Assembly: GCA_031216445.1 (NCBI GenBank)
Contig: CM062214.1
Coordinates: 26,132,501-26,196,500, forward strand
DNA: 64,000 nt
Source of the DNA: Lateolabrax maculatus
Taxonomy: Eukaryota; Chordata; Actinopteri; Acropomatiformes; Lateolabracidae
Direction of reading: 5' to 3'
In this document: positions 1 through 11,472 of the stretch, one piece after another
How positions within the stretch are numbered: position 1 is the stretch's first letter
Layout: every line of letters starts with the position of its first letter
Translations under genes and position numbers: made by a program
Notes under the pieces: generated by a model
Database searches by the model: none
What the model was told of the DNA's origin: nothing
Seen by the model: only the letters and a program-made list of their open reading frames with translations

Positions 1-81
1 TTCGGGCCTCTCAACTGCTATTAAGTTGGTCCCTGCAGTTCTCGACCTGTTGACCCCTCCACCGAATAAAAATAAGAAGTC

Positions 82-175
82 AACTCTCAACTTTATTTAT
101 ATAGCACCTTCCATACAAAAATGCAGCACAAAGTGCTTCACACAAGAGAAAATAAATAAAATAAATTAAAACACA
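82..175. repeat. Dispersed repeat fragment
   Basis: The segment begins with an OTTTATTTATATAG-like stretch (CTTTATTTATATAGCACCTT) followed by CATACAAAAATGCAGC and an A-rich tail. I recognise this pattern from memory as a common dispersed teleost repeat. It has no second copy in this window, so the family assignment is from recall only. Confidence 0.4.
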
Positions 176-2510
176 CACTGTCCTGCTGCCCCAAATACTT
201 ACTAGAGCACCAAATGTGGATTAATCCGCAGCTGGAAATTTATTTATTTATTTACTCCTTTCTACTCGATTGTTACTCAATTAAAAAAAAATGTATTATA
301 CATTTGTGACCCGTTTTTTAAAGATTCACGTCTTAAGTAGTGTTCAAATCAATGGGCCTGGGTTTTTGGAAAGACAGTATGTATCACAGCTTTGGATAAT
401 ATTCAATATTCAGATTATATTCACCACATTTTGTTGTGACTTAATTTCTCTGTAACTCTTAATTAATACAGTTTAGTTTGATTTTTCTGCAGATGAACTT
501 GGCTGGAGAACAACTGTGGCAATTATAGCAAACTTGACACGAAGTTCAAACCATCCCATGAACGCCACACAACTCTCCGCACACATCTGAGAAGGAATAA
601 TATTCTGGCATTGACTGACGCACTGAAAATTCCCCCTGGAGCACGACGAGCTCCATCAGGAATATGAAACCACCAACACACTAGCTTTTGAAATCCTGCC
701 AAACACAGTAACTGAGCTGGAAGAGTTCGGCACGGGACGACCTCAGAGGCTGGAGGTCAACGACGTCTGCAACACTCCAGCATTCAGGGCTTTGCTTTGA
801 AGAGAGTGAGAGAGTGGCGAAGAAGAGAGACTGGGGAGAAGATGGAAATTTCAGCACAACAATGATGTAAAACAAAGGAAGGTCTCTCTCCGGGGAACCC
901 CGGTCAATGTTCGGACCTGAACATGGCAATTCATACAATAGATGTCCACATCGGCAAACCTGTTTTAAAGAACAAATCAAAAAAGTACTGTAATACAAAT
1001 ATAAAGTATGTATTTAAATGTTTTATCTTTTATTAATCTGCAAACAGTCTGATACTCGCTCTCCTTCTAGCTCCGTTCTGGTCTCCACCGGAGGGAAGTG
1101 TCTGGCTCTTTAGCGTTTATATGCTCCACTGTGTCCTTCACCGGCTGGTTTGGTGCTGAACAGGTCGCGTCCAAAAGGTTTTAAGAACTTTTTGTCTGAA
1201 AGCAGCTGCCTGCTGCAGCTGGAAACTGAAGCTGAAACCAAAGCAGTGAAGCCGTGGACCCTTAAAGAGGAACTGCAGAACACTGATGCATGAAAATCTG
1301 CTTACAGGTCTTCAGGAACCTGCAGAGTCGGGTGCTGATTCTCATATGATCCATGTTAATATAAAACTATTGATTTGTGCAGCTTTAAAAGCAGATGAAG
1401 GGGTCTGACTACTTTCTGGACACCTTCTCATTGAGCAATCTGACGATATTCTCGGTGGATTCCAGATACCAAATCGCAGCAGATGCACCTGTTCTGCATC
1501 AGCTGCGTTCAAACTTTCAGAGTGAGGAGACAAACATATAAAAAATGCTCCACTGGTCTCTGACAGGAGGGCAGGATGTGGACATTCAAGCCTCCAGTGT
1601 GGCAGAATATGTCCACGCTCCGTGTTGTGATTCTCTCCAGTGTTCTTTTAATCTCGTTGACAAAGCCTCTTCCAGGAAGCTATGCCAGATATGTCCGGCC
1701 CGTCACGGCGTTTCCAGCGAAGCCAGTAAGTGAAGAATAACACTGTTTCGCGGGACAATCCCCAATCGCCACAAACAAGGCCAAACCGAACAACAGAGGG
1801 TTTAACCAAGACCACGGTTGTGCCGACTCCAGGGAATTCTTTCCATATTTTCCTTCTGGTGAGTCACTCGATGCCTGAGTGAATCTGAGCAAAACAAGGA
1901 CTGTAGGGCGCAGACCCTCTTTCTGTGTTTTTCTTGGCTGGATTGCTGTTTGGCAATCCTGAAGCATATTTCCCCTCAATCATTCATTTAAAAAAAACAT
2001 ACATTACAAAGAATAATACAGAGGAATTTATAGTGTCATACCCGTTGAGGCACAATATCCACTTTTAAATCTTTACACTCCTCTCAGACTTAAATCACAG
2101 CTCATCAAAGCAAAAGTGGGTTATATAATTTCATATTTTAGTGGGATAATCTTTTCAAATGACACTCTGATCATAGCGTTTACACACTCCTCTGTAATTA
2201 CACAACACTACTAAACCAGGTCTGAAAATAAAGATGGACTTTCCCTGTGGTGGGGAGTCTTTTCAGTCAGGGTGTGTACCTGCAGGATTACAGGATCATA
2301 GCATGGAAACATTTAACTGACTCTCAAAAATCAGACTTTATGTCTGAGTCCGATGGTTGTGTACATTTATGGAACTTGTTTTTGTGTCTGATGGCTCAAA
2401 CTGATTTTAATGTGGAGCATAATGACCTGAGCCGAAACACCAGCTGCCTGCCAGAGCAGTTTTTACAGGAAAGGTTAATAAATAAGTTTGTTCACTTTCT
2501 TGCAGAGGGT

Positions 2511-2634
2511 TAGATGAGATTATTGATTCCACTCTCACGTCTCTACGCTAAATATGAAGCCACAGCCAGCAGCTGGAAAGCAGCGAGAAATCAAAAATGT
2601 GGATTTTCCAAATTGTCAAACTTTTCCTTTAAGT
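2511..2634 (+). mobile_element. Degraded miniature element (3' part), related to 42730-43084
   Basis: The segment runs from GTTAGATGAGATTATTGATT to a TTGTCAAAC...TTCCTTT end. The GTTAGATGAG segment and the TGTCAAACT/TTCCTTT terminus also occur in the longer element at 42730-43084. It looks like a truncated copy of the same non-coding family. Confidence 0.45.
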
Positions 2635-4337
2635 CTCAAGCTCTGTAAAAATCCAATCTCGAGTCCTTGAAGACGAATCCAGGTCAAGTCACAAGACGTG
2701 TTCAAGTTCAGGTTCTTTAATAACAGTGAAACAGTCATTGGCAATTCAATTCTTACATCTCAGGCTCTAAGATCCAAACATGTATAAAATCATCATGTAG
2801 GTAAAATCTAAACATAAAATAGTGCAGCAGCTAAAATATAAATATACTGTCATATTAAATATAATACTGTTTTAGACAGCTGTACAGTAATAGTACAATG
2901 TATAAAGGTAAACAGGTTCCGTAGTAATGTAGTATATATATATATATATATTCTGTGATGTGTACAGGTGTGTTTTGCCAGATTGGACTAACCAAAAGTA
3001 GTTCAATCAAAGCCTAAAACCTGTCCCATCATCATAAATTTTCATTCAAGTATAATAGAAGTCTTAACATAAAATAACTCTTTTTGATAATATTATCATT
3101 AAACAATCAAATATTTTGAACAGGGTCCAGTAAAAATGACTTTGTATCTTAAACTGAGCCAATGTAAATTTTCAGATCTCGAGCTTTGAGCCGCAGGATT
3201 AAAAGCAAACACCATTAACTGGTTTCAGTCAACAGTTTCACATTTACACCAACAAAGAAAGGACACAAACAAACCTTAACTAAGCCTTCAGACAAACAGA
3301 TGGGGGACCAACTTTTCCAGTTTGGGATGTGAAACCGGGAACAGATTACCTTCAGTGTGCAGAAGAGGTCAGTTATGTTTAGGAATACCATCCCTCACCC
3401 GGCACTGTTCCCATGACCTCTGCATGTTTCCAATCACTGCTTCTAAAAATATCTACATGGGAATAAATTACATTATATTACGATTACATCAGTTATTATC
3501 AGTGGCAGTCCAGAGCCACAGTGGGCAGCTGCAGCATAGTGTAAATATTATAATTCTTTTTAAATGTGTTTATGTCCCTGATCATTAGATCATGGGAATA
3601 TATTTATTCCCATATGGCTTCCATACTTTAGCTGCAGCCATGCAGGCATTTTATGCACTGCTTATGCACATAATGAACTCTTTACTGATGCACTTCTCCC
3701 TGTCAGTCTCTAATATATATATGAAAATCCTAGGTTGTATGAATGCAAAACAGGTGAATAGTCACTGTAATCCACAATCTGCTGCTAATTATGAGTCGTA
3801 AACAACATCCAGCCAAGCAGAAGTGAAGTGTAAAAACACACCAGCATGCCTGACCTGTGAAGCTGTCTGCTGTGTTTGTTTTAACGTGCTTGAAGCTCCA
3901 GATGGGAGCGGTTTTTTGCCACATGAGCATCAGGAAGATCAGACAATCACAGGAAGGTGTGTCTTAACGTTTCTTTTTCTGCATCTGACAACATTAACCG
4001 GAGTGTCCTGGTGCACAGGAGGACAAAAGCAAACACTGATGATTCTTCTGTGAACGACTTTCTCCTCCCCAGAGGTAATGCTCGACGGGACGGGAACAAA
4101 CAAGTGGAAAGCCAGAGGAGCCATTGTATGTCCTCAACAATGGTGAATAGACAAGAGGGCTGCAGAAATGCACAATTCCTCATTTTATTGCACTAAATCA
4201 CGTGAAGCCACAAACATGGGCTGCCTCTGTTGTGCTGTGCAGCTGATATCTCTGGTGAGAGGGAGCCCTCTGCAGCTCAGACTCTGAACATGAAGTTTAC
4301 AAGGTGAATGTTTTACTCAGACTTTTAAACATGTAGG

Positions 4338-4627
4338 TACTGAAGCCCTGAGAGGCAAAAAAGTCTGATCTCAAGTGTTTTCCCTCCTGTGTTTATGACT
4401 TTAAGAACAGGTGAAAAAAAAAGGTTTTCACAGAATAATCTTTCTAACTTGCTTGATTTTTCTTTTTTATATGTGAAACAGGTGTGAAAAAAAAACTATA
4501 CACAACATATAGTATGTGTGTACCTTGTGTTTAGTGTGCATGGAGAAAGAACCTGGGGGGGGGGGGTGACTTCAGCCTCTTGTGGACAGAATGAATATTA
4601 CAACAACAAACATTTAGAAAAATGATC
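4338..4627 (+). mobile_element. Partial copy of the foldback element at 32309-32830
   Basis: It starts TACTGAAGCCCTGAGAGGCA, matching the terminal inverted repeat of the dnai4 intronic element. Near 4567-4625 it shares the internal CTTCAGCCTCTTGTGG segment followed by the ATTACAACAACAAA segment. The distal terminal repeat is missing, so this copy is truncated. A G run at 4556-4567 interrupts it. Confidence 0.6.
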
Positions 4628-4929
4628 CCGAGCTGTTTAACAAGTCTATCTGCCACCATGAGCAGGGAGGGACTGATTTAAATTCACCACAACAGTGAGT
4701 TGCCACTGATGTTGTCAGGTAGGATAATATATCTGAGCAAAAAGTAAAAAGTGCCCCTAGTGGTCACAAGGAGAACTGTGATAAATTGTGTGTTAGGGTA
4801 TAAACAAGATGTAGAAGTGACTGATGGATCTTAAAAGTTTTCTGTATAAATATGCATTAAGAAACACAAGCAAACAGGTAATAACAAGAAAAGTCTAAAT
4901 TCATTCTACATAAAGCTCGGATGGTGCTA

Positions 4930-5484
4930 GTGTAAGTGTATTTACTCAAATACTGTCCTAAAGTACAAATTTTAGGTACTTGTACTTTCAGTATTTCCAT
5001 TTTATGCAACTTACTATATATACTACTCCACATCAGAAGCTAAATATTGTTTTGTAGTTTTTACTCAACTGAATTTGTCTGATTCACTCCGCTCCTGTCC
5101 TGTAAGCCATGTATCTCCTTATTTTGGTGATTTAATTATTCTGATCAAATGATTAAGTGTTCCTTTATAAATTCTCCTGCTTATTAAACTAAACATTTTA
5201 AAAACCCTCTTGGTTTAGCTGGAAAATGCATCTTAACGAGGCTGAAAATGTGGTTCTCACAGGACAGCGACGCTGAAAACATGATTTTATAGACCATGAT
5301 TGATGTGGATGAAACTACCCAAGCTGTACACACTGTAGTTAAAATGAGCCTTAAACATTTACACCAGTAAAATGCATCATACACATGAATGCAGCAGAAA
5401 TACTTAAATAAGGTCTTGAATGCAGGACTTTTACTTGTAGTGGAGTATTTTCACATTATTTTCTAAATACTTCCTCTACCACTG
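4930..5484 (-). mobile_element. hAT-like miniature element (family A), reverse orientation
   Basis: It carries the family's signature of repeated AGTAAAAGTAC/GTACTTTTACT blocks. The right end reads TTCCTCTACCACTG, one base off the family terminus TTCCACCACTG. The left terminus has decayed. It is non-coding and lies just beyond the ppib polyadenylation signal. Confidence 0.6.
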
Positions 5485-5531
5485 CTTAAATGTAAAGAAA
5501 TTCACTCAGCAATTTAACAAAACGTGAAACC

Positions 5532-5537
5532 TTTATT
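5532..5537 (-). terminator. Polyadenylation signal of ppib
   Basis: TTTATT on the plus strand gives AATAAA on the transcript strand, about 310 bases after the ppib stop codon. A pyrimidine- and A-rich stretch follows. This is the first canonical signal in the 3' flank. Confidence 0.6.
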
Positions 5538-5849
5538 TCAGATTTCTTTTTTTTTTTACAAAAAAAAACAAACAAACGAAACAACGAACAGTTAAGGGCA
5601 CCGTGGAATGCTCGTTGGTAAATGGACCCAGAGTGTCGTCATGATTGCTCGGTTGATGCTCTTCTGGTGCTTTAAGACGGCAGCCACAGACTACGAATGA
5701 CCCAGAGCCCCTCCTCCAGGACCCCCGGGGCTGTTAGTGATAAAAAACAAGGTGGCCTGCACGATTCTCCCCGCTCCCCCCTCCCTCCACCACCCCCAAC
5801 CCGACAAACCCCAAGTCCTGTTTCCCCTGTTCTCCCCCCCAGTGGGGCT

Positions 5850-6910
5850 CTACTCCTTGGCCACCGCGAATGGCTTGTCCACATCGATTTTGCCGCAATC
5901 GTGGATCACGACGTCTTTAAGAGGCTTATCGCGACTATCCGTCTTTGTGCCCTCGATCTTCTTCACAACATCCTGGAAGATAAAAGAGGATATCAGAGTA
6001 GTTAATTTAAAAAAAAGTTGGGTATTTTAAACATAACAGCTTTATTCAACATCAAAACAGACAAATGTAGACCTCAGGCAACCATCAGGGAGTCTTCTGA
6101 CGATTCCTTTGGTTGTTCTAGCTTCTCCTTAATATGCTGATTTAAATGTTTCCTGACAGTTTCATCTTGATAAGCCTCTAATGTCTGGCTGTAGTATCGT
6201 CGCTGTAGTATCATAGGTTATAGTCTTTGTCAACCTCACTGGTGGAAAAAGTAATCAAATCCTTTACTGAAGTAAAAGTAGCAGCAGCACAATCATAATA
6301 ATATATACAAATATTTCATTACAATACAACTCCTGCACTTAAAAATCATACTTCAACAGCTGATTTCAACAATTTTATACTATTTGGTAGTTCAATCTGT
6401 ATCAGTCATTACTTGTACTTTATGTATCTGGATCTTTTCTGCATGCTGCTCAACTTCAGCCTTACCATTCAGACAACACGAATATTCATGATTAATTTGC
6501 TATTTTGCATCATTTGTTACAGACGTCAAGAAGGGAAAGTAGGTCGTCATTATTGTATGAGGATTAAGGAAAGTACTTGAATATTAATCAAAGACAAAAA
6601 ACTGGCTATTCAGAGATTTTCCTGACAGCTTGTGCAGTTTAACTGCTTTTCTTCAAACAAAAACCTGAAGAAAAACCTGAAAAAATGCCCTGGAAATATT
6701 TTGGACATAACAGAATCGGTGTTTGGATATCATGCGATGGCACTCTTTAGATTTGGTCAGATTCAGTCGCCCACGTGCAGCCGTTTTAACTTCTTCTGAC
6801 GTGACTGACACAGCGACATGAGTACGTGATCGGCGTGGGGCCCGACACTCACCAGACCCTCCAGCACTTTTCCAAAGACGACGTGTTTGCCGTCCAGCCA
6901 TGGAGTCATA

Positions 6911-6944
<34 letters not shown>

Positions 6945-9566
6945 CTTTGCCGGCATTAGCCATGCTGAGCCAGCCGGCGCCGTAGTGCTTCAGCTTGAAG
7001 TTCTCATCGGGGAAACGATCTCCATAGATGCTCTTGCCTTTATAAAAAAGAAAAAAATATCTCATTTGTACCATTTAAATCTGTACAAGACAATTCATTG
7101 ATGTGTTATTTCCACAAGCGTTCCCTCCCTGTGGTGAACTTTGCATCTCACTTGGATGGCTAAATGTTTACCTTCACTTTATCTGATGACATTTTCTTAT
7201 TCATTAATACTGAACGGCACTGTGAGGCATTCTGAACCAGAGCAGCTGCCAAATGTGCTCAACTAGTATTGACACAAAATGGCAAAGTGACACTTGTGAA
7301 ATAGCTCTTGGCACAAAGTTAAAGACAACTTTAGGTGCTCATTAAAAAAAAGGAGGTTATGTCATAAAGTTTTAAAAGAGAATAAAACCTCAATTCATAA
7401 AAGTATAAAAAAAGTAAAGAGCCGAAGCCTGAAATCGTTAAATGTTCAGGACGGCACTGATGCAGAGTCATCATGAGCAAGTCTGTTCCTGCAGAGACAA
7501 ATCTGCCTTTCTGCAGGTGTCGGTGGCCATCTTACCTCCAGTGCCGTCCCCTCTGGTGAAGTCTCCACCCTGGATCATAAACTCCCTGATGACTCTGTGG
7601 AATTTGCTGCCCTTGTAACCAAATCCTTTCTGTTTGGTAGAAACAAACAAAACAACGTAAACAACGCTTGAAACATCTGAGGGGGATATCAGCATCAGCT
7701 GCCACGTGAATGAAGTCAAATGACTTATGCAAAGTGCATCTTTGGACAAGGAGGTTTGTGGTTTGGGAAAGGGGGGAGTCGCTGGATGTGTGTCAGTTCT
7801 TTTTAAGATTGCTTCAAAGATTTAATTACACATTAGAAACCGCGACATCCTCACCTCTCCTGTCGCCAAGGCCACAAAGTTGTCGACTGTTTTGGGAACC
7901 GTTTTCCCAAACACCCCGATGACAATTCTTCCAACGTCTTCATCTCCAATTCGTATGTCAAAGAACACCTACAAGAAGAAGCCAAGTTATGAAGTTATTT
8001 TACAGCCCAAAACTTAAAAAGAAAAAAAAAGAAGTCTTCTACTTTTATTTTACTGATATTTAAGCTTAAAAAATTAGATGGGTTGATGTAATTATACAGG
8101 CACAGGATCTTTATACAGACAAATGTATAGTGCATTGTTTCCAATGTTTTACACACTGCTCATGATAATGTACATAATGTTTAGGTTAGAGACTCCATAC
8201 AGTTTCATTCATGGGCAGCTGCAATCCAGCTTTGCTTTGTTGGGGAATTGGCCTGCAGCCACTTTCATGTGATGGCCTCCTTAAAAGCAGCCGAACGCAT
8301 TTTTAAGAGAGATAATTAAGTTTCAATGCAAGTTTATCTATCCCAGGTCGGAATTGGGTTTATTGCCAAGTAGGTTTTCACATACAAGGAATTTGCTGTG
8401 GTGTATTGGTGCGTAACAAGTACAGACAAGTACAGACAAGTAGTGCAAGGTGCAAAAGGTCAACGTATGCATAAATATAGTAGTATTTAAGTACTACAGT
8501 ACTAGTGCTAAGTAGTAGTAAATATAATTTACAGTACAGAATATGAAAAAATATTACTAAATATGTGCAATATATCTTTTTAGATGATAATGAATAAAAA
8601 CTAAAACTGTGTTATATTGTGATATAAAACATTTTCTCTTCAGAGCTCTTCTGCAAATATAACGGACTCAATAACCTGCAGTAAAAAAAAAAAAAGGAAA
8701 AAAAAAATCAGTTTTTAATACATATTTAAAAAAAAAAACTTTTTTGACAAACCAAACAAAATGTGTTGCAGGTGAAGAAGAGTAATGTGGAGTTTCACAG
8801 TGAAAACAAAGAGTTTGACGGCTCAGAGACTCGTGACCCCCGCAAGGCTTCTCTAACTGTGGACGTGGACAAACCCGCTGCACCCGGACCCACCCGGGCC
8901 AGAGACCCAGCAGGGCCAGAGACCCAGCAGGGCCAGAGACCCAGCAACACCCGGGCCCCGCCGGGCCTCACCGGGCCCCGCCGGGCTGCAGCAGGACGGT
9001 CTGAGCCTGAACATCGGACATGGATGCGGGCGGATTGTGAAAACAGGAACGCAGCGCCGACAGCTCGGCGTCCTGGCTGACTAGCGGCTAACTTAGCTCC
9101 GCTGAGAGGAGCCAGGAGGGAAAAAAAAAAAAAACACATTTTAATAAAGTGCCTCTGATCTCCTGCCGTGGAGCCTGTGCTTTAATCCCTGTTTGTGCGC
9201 CAATTAATAAGATTATAACTGTCCTCCATTACTGCCGAGTGACGGTAGCCACGGCAACCAGCTTTAGCCGTTAGCTTCCCGGTTAGCGCCCGGGTCTCTG
9301 AGCGCACCGGGATCCGGTTAACGGCCCGACGCGTGACGTGGCTCTCCTGTCGGTATGCGACGAGGAAAAGCCCCGGTGCCCCCCCACCTCCTCCCGTCGA
9401 CCCGCGGCGGGCCGGCGGGCTGCGGCCTTACCTTCGCGGTGACTTTGGGCCCTTTCTTCTTCTCGTCCGCGGAGGAGCCGTTGGGGAAGGCGAGAAAAAT
9501 CACCGATCCCACGATGACCGTAACGGCTACGAGGAACTTCATCCTTCTCTCGCAGAGTCTAACCAT
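5850..9566 (-). CDS. ppib: Peptidyl-prolyl cis-trans isomerase B (cyclophilin B)
   Basis: This is the ER-lumen prolyl isomerase that assists folding of secreted proteins, notably collagen. Five coding exons join in frame: 9566-9432, 7968-7855, 7629-7536, 7037-6853 and 5972-5850. They give 216 residues, the same length as human PPIB. The N-terminus (MVRLCERRMKFLVAV) is a hydrophobic signal peptide followed by the family's ADEKKKGPKV segment. The cyclophilin active-site residues are present at R95, F100, Q103, F153, W161 and H166, in FHRVI, QGGDFTRGDGTGG and WLDGKHVVFG contexts. The C-terminus ends FAVAKE, the cyclophilin B type ER-retention tail. I chose the ATG at 9566 because human PPIB starts with the equivalent MLRLSERNMK; a second in-frame ATG lies at 9542. 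Intron 1 is the longest and contains repeats. Confidence 0.96.
6237..6600 (+). mobile_element. Decayed family A element in ppib intron 4
   Basis: The start CACTGGTGGAAAAAGTAATC and the following CCTTTACTGAAGTAAAAGTA match the 5' end of family A (compare 24061). The remainder diverges. The 3' border is uncertain and was set at the last AGTACTTGAAT-like block. Confidence 0.45.
8341..8590 (+). repeat. Dispersed repeat with internal 12-bp tandem unit, ppib intron 1
   Basis: It begins with a TTGGGTTTATTGCCAAGTAG segment that I recall as a widespread teleost repeat. Around 8408-8441 the 12-base unit ACAAGTACAGAC is repeated in tandem. There is no coding potential. Confidence 0.4.
8890..8947 (+). 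repeat. Minisatellite of 18-bp units, ppib intron 1
   Basis: About three near-identical units of GGGCCAGAGACCCAGCA lie in tandem inside a GC-rich patch. The repeat creates an artificial proline/glutamine-rich open frame, but the region is intronic and no splice sites support an exon. Confidence 0.7.
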
Positions 9567-9618
9567 CAACGAGAAGTGTGAGCAGCCCGGGGGGAGGACG
9601 GCCTGCGAGTCGGGGTAG

Positions 9619-9625
9619 CTTTATA
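9619..9625 (-). promoter_or_regulatory. Candidate TATA box of ppib
   Basis: TATAAAG lies on the minus strand, 53 bases upstream of the chosen ppib ATG. Transcription would start near 9590, giving a short 5' UTR. It sits in a CpG-rich island (about 9300-9850). Confidence 0.5.
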
Positions 9626-9796
9626 CGAGGAGAAGGGGGGAGAGCGGAGCGCGGTATCCGGGGAGGAGACTTGCTGCCGCGGCCGCCGCTCCAGCGTCCA
9701 CGCTGCGCTGCCGCCGCCACGACGCGGCGGGGGCGGCGGCGGCGGGGGGAGGGAGGCCGCGCCTCCGGAACGGCGAGACCGACGCACCGGCCTCTG

Positions 9797-9828
9797 ATTG
9801 GCTCACGTGGCGGAGCGTTGCAGCCAAT
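9797..9828. promoter_or_regulatory. Inverted CCAAT pair with E-box / ER-stress-like element upstream of ppib
   Basis: An ATTGG at 9797-9801 is followed after one base by TCACG (9803-9807), one mismatch from the ERSE-II consensus ATTGG-N-CCACG. The overlapping CACGTG is also an E-box core. A second CCAAT box on the opposite strand lies at 9824-9828. Both sit 170-210 bases upstream of the TATA-like box. NF-Y/ATF6 or XBP1 control is inferred from the motif and from the ER role of the gene. Confidence 0.45.
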
Positions 9829-10028
9829 CAGGTGCAGACGCGTGAGCAGTGTTTCGCCCCAGATGCGGAAGTCCTCTGCGATGTAAAAAGGACACACTAC
9901 CACAGGGTGTTCCCATCTTCTTTCATACAGTGCCATGTGTTTGTATCATGTTACATTTGATTAAAACAATGCAAAAAAATCTATATTAGTTTCTCTTTTA
10001 AATGCTTGTTATACTTCTGAACTTTTGC

Positions 10029-10080
10029 TCACTTAATTTCCCGTTGGGGATGAATAAAGTAATCTATCTATCTATCTCAT
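10029..10080 (+). mobile_element. LINE 3' tail with (ATCT)n
   Basis: GGGGATGAATAAAGT followed by a short ATCT microsatellite is the typical 3' end of an L2/CR1-type non-LTR element in fish. Only the tail remains. It lies just before the reverse-transcriptase fragment but has the wrong order to be that element's own 3' end. Confidence 0.55.
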
Positions 10081-10130
10081 CTGCTCAACACTTCTTACTG
10101 ACACTGTGACCTGATCTTACATCAGTTTTT

Positions 10131-10760
10131 GTGAGGTCATGTGTGCTGACTAAAACCTTCGGCACATACAACAACAATAAACCCTGGTTTACTGCAAAAC
10201 TGATTCATCAGGCCAAGAAGTCGGGACAGGATCCTGTACAACTGTGCCAGAAACACACTGACAAAGGAGATCAGGGTAGAGGAGGGAAGCAGGGAAGAGG
10301 AGCTACACTGAAAAGTTTGGTTGAAACTTGCCTTAACAGGTTTTCACATCAGTGTGGAGAGGCCTGCGGGACCTCACCAACTACAGGAGGCCATCCCCCG
10401 ACTCTGTGCAGAATAAACATGAACAACCTGAATGTGTTCTACTGCAGGTTTGTTCAGCCCGCTTTCACATCCCCCAACTGCTCTCCCTGAGGATCTGCAA
10501 AGAGAATGTGAGTCTGTTCTTTCACCGACAGAAGATCAGGAAAGCACCAGGCCCAGACGGCGTGTCCCCCTCCTGCCTGAAAGTCTGTGCTGACCGGCTG
10601 GCCCCCCCATCTTCACGCAGATCTTCAACAGATCATCTGCTTCAAACGCTCCACCATCATCCCGGTCCCCAAGGAATCCTTGATCACAGGATTAAATGAT
10701 TACAGGCCCGTCGCCCTGACGTCTGTGGTCATGAAATCCTTTGAGACTGTTCATACTGTG
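10131..10760 (+). pseudogene. Decayed non-LTR retrotransposon reverse-transcriptase fragment
   Basis: Three successive frames each show pieces of an L2/CR1-like polyprotein. They are NKPWFTAKL (from 10131), RKAPGPDGVSPSCLKVCAD (about 10530-10590) and DYRPVALTSVVMKSFE (about 10699-10746). These are the fingers-region motifs of LINE reverse transcriptase; the catalytic YxDD part is absent. At least two frameshifts and the truncation at both ends mean it is not functional. The exact clade was not determined. Confidence 0.8.
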
Positions 10761-11120
10761 TAAATACTGAGAAGTCTGACATATATTGTATATAGTAATA
10801 TACTTGTTCTATCCAAAAAAATTAAAAACTACTAAGCCTGTAGCCACATGGGGGACCCGGGGTTAAAAAAAAGAAAGAAAGCTGTGGGCCCCTACTGACA
10901 CCCTGGGGCCCACGTTGCCATGTTAGTGATCCAGCATTGTTTCCAAGGACTCAGTAGACTAATACACAGGCAATGCCCTGTATGTTATTAACAACTTAAG
11001 CCCACGCACTATTAATAAACTGATCCACTGAGCTGTTTTGGCTGGACTCTTTGAACATCTTTTAAATCTATTCAACACTGAACAAATGAAGATTGCTCAG
11101 AATAGTTTGGATTTCAAGTA

Positions 11121-11472
11121 GTGTTGCAACTAATTGTTATTTATATTGACAATAAATCCTTTGATTGACTTTCAATTCATTGTTCAGTCAATAAATTGTC
11201 AGAAAATTGTAAAAGAATACCATTACTATCCCTCAAAGTGCAACATGACGTCTTCAAATGTCTTGGTGTGTTTGACCAACAGACTAAAACCAAAAACACA
11301 TTCGCTTTCATATAAAACAAGCAAATATTCACATTTAAGAAACTGGAATCAGAATGTTTGGCATTTTTTCTTGACAAATGATATTAGAATGTAAGTTGAT
11401 CAACAAATCAGTTATTCAACTAACTTTAATTCTTTCAACAATGACAAATATGCTCAGTAATCTGCAGCCCCA
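11121..11472 (+). mobile_element. hAT-like miniature element (family B)
   Basis: It begins GTGTTGCAACTAATTGTTAT and ends near TCTGCAGCCCCACA, so the ends are roughly inverted (TTGCAACTAA against a CTGCAGC end). Internally it has the family's ACGTCTTCAAATGTCTTG and CCAACAGACTAAAACC segments. Further copies in this window are at 17531-17728, 39891-40060, 45454-45740 and 53899-54207. Confidence 0.6.

Larger units (their letters stand above)
1..5500. other. Intergenic region, no supported gene
   Basis: No reading frame here resembles a known protein, and none joins to others through plausible splice sites. The stretch is AT-rich. It holds pieces of dispersed repeats (about 82-175, 2511-2634, 4338-4627 and 4930-5484), a TA-rich microsatellite near 2934-2951 and a G run near 4556-4567. 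The short open frames at 681-998, 1545-1733, 3322-3588 and 3823-4053 look like chance frames. The region lies downstream of the 3' end of ppib. Confidence 0.6.

Noticed and set aside
8763..9139. Overlapping open frames on both strands in ppib intron 1
   Set aside because: They come from the 18-bp minisatellite and GC-rich sequence. No splice sites or family resemblance.
9559..9936. 125-residue minus-strand open frame over the ppib promoter
   Set aside because: It is proline/arginine-rich because of the CpG island and is out of frame with ppib. Promoter motifs explain the sequence.
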